Source of the DNA: Marinilabiliales bacterium
Lineage (GTDB): Bacteria > Bacteroidota > Bacteroidia > Bacteroidales > BM523
Assembly: GCA_002869425.1 (NCBI GenBank)
Contig: PKSZ01000363.1
Coordinates: 1 to 8,641, forward strand
Length of the DNA: 8,641 bases
Direction: 5' to 3'
Shown: positions 6,435 through 8,641 of the stretch, one piece after another
Layout of the letters: each line of letters opens with the position of its first letter
How positions within the stretch are numbered: position 1 is the stretch's first letter
Position numbers and translations under genes: made by a program
The notes under the pieces: generated by a model
Databases searched by the model: none
Told to the model about the DNA's origin: nothing
The model's input: only the letters and a program-made list of their open reading frames with translations

Positions 6435-8396
6435 CTATTTTATTTCAGAAAGTACATCTTTATATACTTCAACCTTATACTTATCTCTCAATTCCTCAAC
6501 CCATTTTGTCTCTAAATAGGTCTGATAATCAGCAGTAATTAAACCGCGAGCTTCAGAAAGTTTTTTGGGTTCAGGAGGAACTACTTTACGTACGTCTACA
6601 AAAGCTACATCACCTGCAATGTCAACATTGTCAGAGAAACCTTCCACCCAATCAATTTTATCAATCACTTTGTTTGATCCTTTGGCAAATTTTCCGTCTT
6701 CAATCTTAATGATAAAATTTGTATCAGCAATTTCTTTTTGAAGCAGTTCCATATACTTATTCACATCATATTGTTTCTTTTGACGCTTCTTAGCTATTTT
6801 ACGGGCAGCATCAACATGTTTACCTTCAGGACAAGTATAAACAGATGCATCCAGGCGTTCTCCCCACATATACTTATTCTTGTGTTCGTTGTAGAATTTT
6901 TCCAGGCCAGCACTATCCTTCACTGCTTTTGACCAGACCATTTTATCGGTAAGCTCAAACAAAAGAATACCATCATGATACTCTTGCATCAGATACCTAA
7001 ACTCAGGATATTTCTTCTCTAATCTACCTTCTTCATATTCAAGAACTTTAGTCTCTACCAGCTTATTAAACATCATCGGGATATGCTCTTTCAATGGTAA
7101 TACTTTTCCCCTTTTCTGAAAACGTGCAAGGTATTCCGCAAATTCCTGCTGAGAAACTTCCATATCTCCTATTGTAAACAAAACACCTGTTAAATCTTTG
7201 GCTTTATTAACATCCCATGCTCCCTGAAAAATCGATTCATCCACTACATCATAAAATGCATTCAGACTTTTAGGATCGTGCTGAAAATTATATTCCTTTT
7301 TAAGTTTTTCAACAATAGCATCCTTGCTTTTACCAGCCCTTGCATCCCTTGATATCCGACTCTTAATTTCATCATATAATTCTTCTTTTGAACCAATAGG
7401 CTTACTATCTAAAAACTTAATGATATGCCAACCATACGCTGTTCTGACAGGTTTTGATATTGGATTTTCACCTGAGAGCTTAAAGGCTGCATCTTCAAAT
7501 TCCGGTACCATTTGCCCTGTTCCAAACATAGCAAGTTCTCCACCTCTCCTGGCAGAGGCTTTATCATCTGAATATTCACTTGCCAACTTGGCAAAATCTT
7601 CTTTACCTTCCTGAAGCTTGGCATAAACTTCATCAATTTTCTTTTTGGCTTTCTGAAATTCTGATTCAGGTGAACCTGCAGGAACGGCAATCATGATATG
7701 CGCAACTTTCACTTTTCCCCTGGCCGGTCTTTTATCATGTACTTTTATAATATGATACCCAAAACTAGTACGGAAAGGCATTGATACTTCACCTGGTTTT
7801 GTATTGTATGCAACGGTTTCAAAATCATAAACCATTTTAAAAGCAGTAAAGTATCCAAGATCACCACCATTGGTTTTGGCTGATGGGTCATCTGAAACCT
7901 CCTTAGCAACCATATCGAACTTTGCACCACGCTCAATTCTCTTTCTTGCCTCCAGTGCTTTGTTATAATACTTAAGCGTATCTTCTGGCTTAACATCCTG
8001 AGGAACAGAGATTAAAATATGTGAAGCATGCACATCATATTGCATTCGATTATAAGCTTCATCTATTAATTTTTCCTCAGTTTCTTTATCCGTAAGATAT
8101 GGGCGAGCAAGTTGTTTTCTGTAACCTGCCAACTCTTTAATAAAAGCTTCGGCCGTATCCAGCTTTTGGTTTTCTGCCTCCAAAACTTTTAGCTTAAAAT
8201 TGATAAAGAGCTCAAGATATTCTTCCAGTGATTTCTTATCAATTGCAGTGTTATTGGTATTGTTCTTTTTGTATATACGTTCAAACTCTGCCAGCGTAAC
8301 AGGATTACCTTCTATTTTCATTAGTATTTTTTCCTGTGAAAAGGAAGAAAATGAGATGAGAATTAACACTGCGACAATAAATACAGTTCTTAACAT
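6435..8396 (-). CDS. Large periplasmic PpiC/SurA-like protein with two intact parvulin domains
   Basis: A 653-aa secreted peptidyl-prolyl cis-trans isomerase. The signal peptide is residues 1-20 (cleavage near FSQ). A SurA-like N-module (22-118) opens with ILMKIEGNPVTLAEFERIYK (24-43). Parvulin 1 spans about 120-222 with ASHILI (124-129), SDDPSA, GGDLGYF (177-183) and GYHII (213-217). Parvulin 2 spans about 229-333 with VAHIMI (231-236), SDDKAS, GGELAMFG (285-292) and GWHII (322-326). Both have the two conserved histidines, so both may be active. Residues 404-510 repeat the N-module (VLFTIGDMEVSQQEFAEYLA, 405-424) and 515-650 look like a third, degenerate parvulin with SurA-like tail helix (KWVEELRDKYKVEV, 631-644). 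It is longer than E. coli SurA (428 aa). The ATG at 8394-8396 lies 21 bp after guaB with no promoter seen between; the stop is TAG. It most likely assists folding and delivery of outer-membrane proteins. Confidence 0.93.
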   Translation of the reverse strand: MLRTVFIVAVLILISFSSFSQEKILMKIEGNPVTLAEFERIYKKNNTNNTAIDKKSLEEYLELFINFKLKVLEAENQKLDTAEAFIKELAGYRKQLARPYLTDKETEEKLIDEAYNRMQYDVHASHILISVPQDVKPEDTLKYYNKALEARKRIERGAKFDMVAKEVSDDPSAKTNGGDLGYFTAFKMVYDFETVAYNTKPGEVSMPFRTSFGYHIIKVHDKRPARGKVKVAHIMIAVPAGSPESEFQKAKKKIDEVYAKLQEGKEDFAKLASEYSDDKASARRGGELAMFGTGQMVPEFEDAAFKLSGENPISKPVRTAYGWHIIKFLDSKPIGSKEELYDEIKSRISRDARAGKSKDAIVEKLKKEYNFQHDPKSLNAFYDVVDESIFQGAWDVNKAKDLTGVLFTIGDMEVSQQEFAEYLARFQKRGKVLPLKEHIPMMFNKLVETKVLEYEEGRLEKKYPEFRYLMQEYHDGILLFELTDKMVWSKAVKDSAGLEKFYNEHKNKYMWGERLDASVYTCPEGKHVDAARKIAKKRQKKQYDVNKYMELLQKEIADTNFIIKIEDGKFAKGSNKVIDKIDWVEGFSDNVDIAGDVAFVDVRKVVPPEPKKLSEARGLITADYQTYLETKWVEELRDKYKVEVYKDVLSEIK

Positions 8397-8417
8397 ATGG
8401 CTATTTTTTAATAAAAT

Positions 8418-8641
<224 letters not shown>

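Noticed and set aside
7409..7996. Minus-strand open frames of 83 and 93 codons inside the 653-aa PpiC gene
   Set aside because: They lie in another frame of a well-supported gene and encode no recognisable features; a frameshift is excluded because the main frame keeps both parvulin domains intact.

Overview
The window looks like chromosomal DNA of a Bacteroidota bacterium, most likely of the Bacteroidales/Marinilabiliales type. The base composition is AT-rich. The gene content is typical of the phylum: a long OstA-like protein, several SurA-like PpiC proteins in a row behind guaB, and small beta-barrel proteins. The upstream signals fit the Bacteroidota promoter form (TTTG, about 19-21 nt, TAnnTTTG). 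Species cannot be told from this sequence. Coding density is high, no gap exceeds about 120 bp, and I see no tRNA, rRNA, mobile element or CRISPR array.

All confident genes lie on the minus strand, so transcription runs from right to left. First comes the 3' end of guaB (IMP dehydrogenase, cut by the right edge). Only 21, 5 and 12 bp separate it from three consecutive SurA-family periplasmic folding factors: a 653-aa secreted protein with two intact parvulin domains, a 287-aa lipoprotein with a SurA-like chaperone module and no parvulin signature, and a 444-aa canonical SurA. These four genes look like one operon.

A 120-bp gap follows, then two small secreted beta-barrel proteins (206 and 207 aa). 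They are diverged paralogues, each with its own apparent promoter, separated by a strong intrinsic terminator. After another promoter-bearing gap come a MoxR-type AAA+ ATPase and, 6 bp later, a 519-aa OstA/LptA-like protein that starts with TTG. At the left edge 25 plus-strand codons may be the tail of a convergent gene.

The theme is cell-envelope assembly. The SurA-type chaperones would escort unfolded outer-membrane proteins across the periplasm, the OstA-like protein probably belongs to lipopolysaccharide transport, and the two barrels are possible clients. The linkage resembles the lptD-surA pairing of enterobacteria. I found no clear new system. The points most worth a second look are the three SurA-fold proteins with graded loss of parvulin residues, the internal duplication in the largest one, and the paralogous barrel pair placed between surA and moxR.
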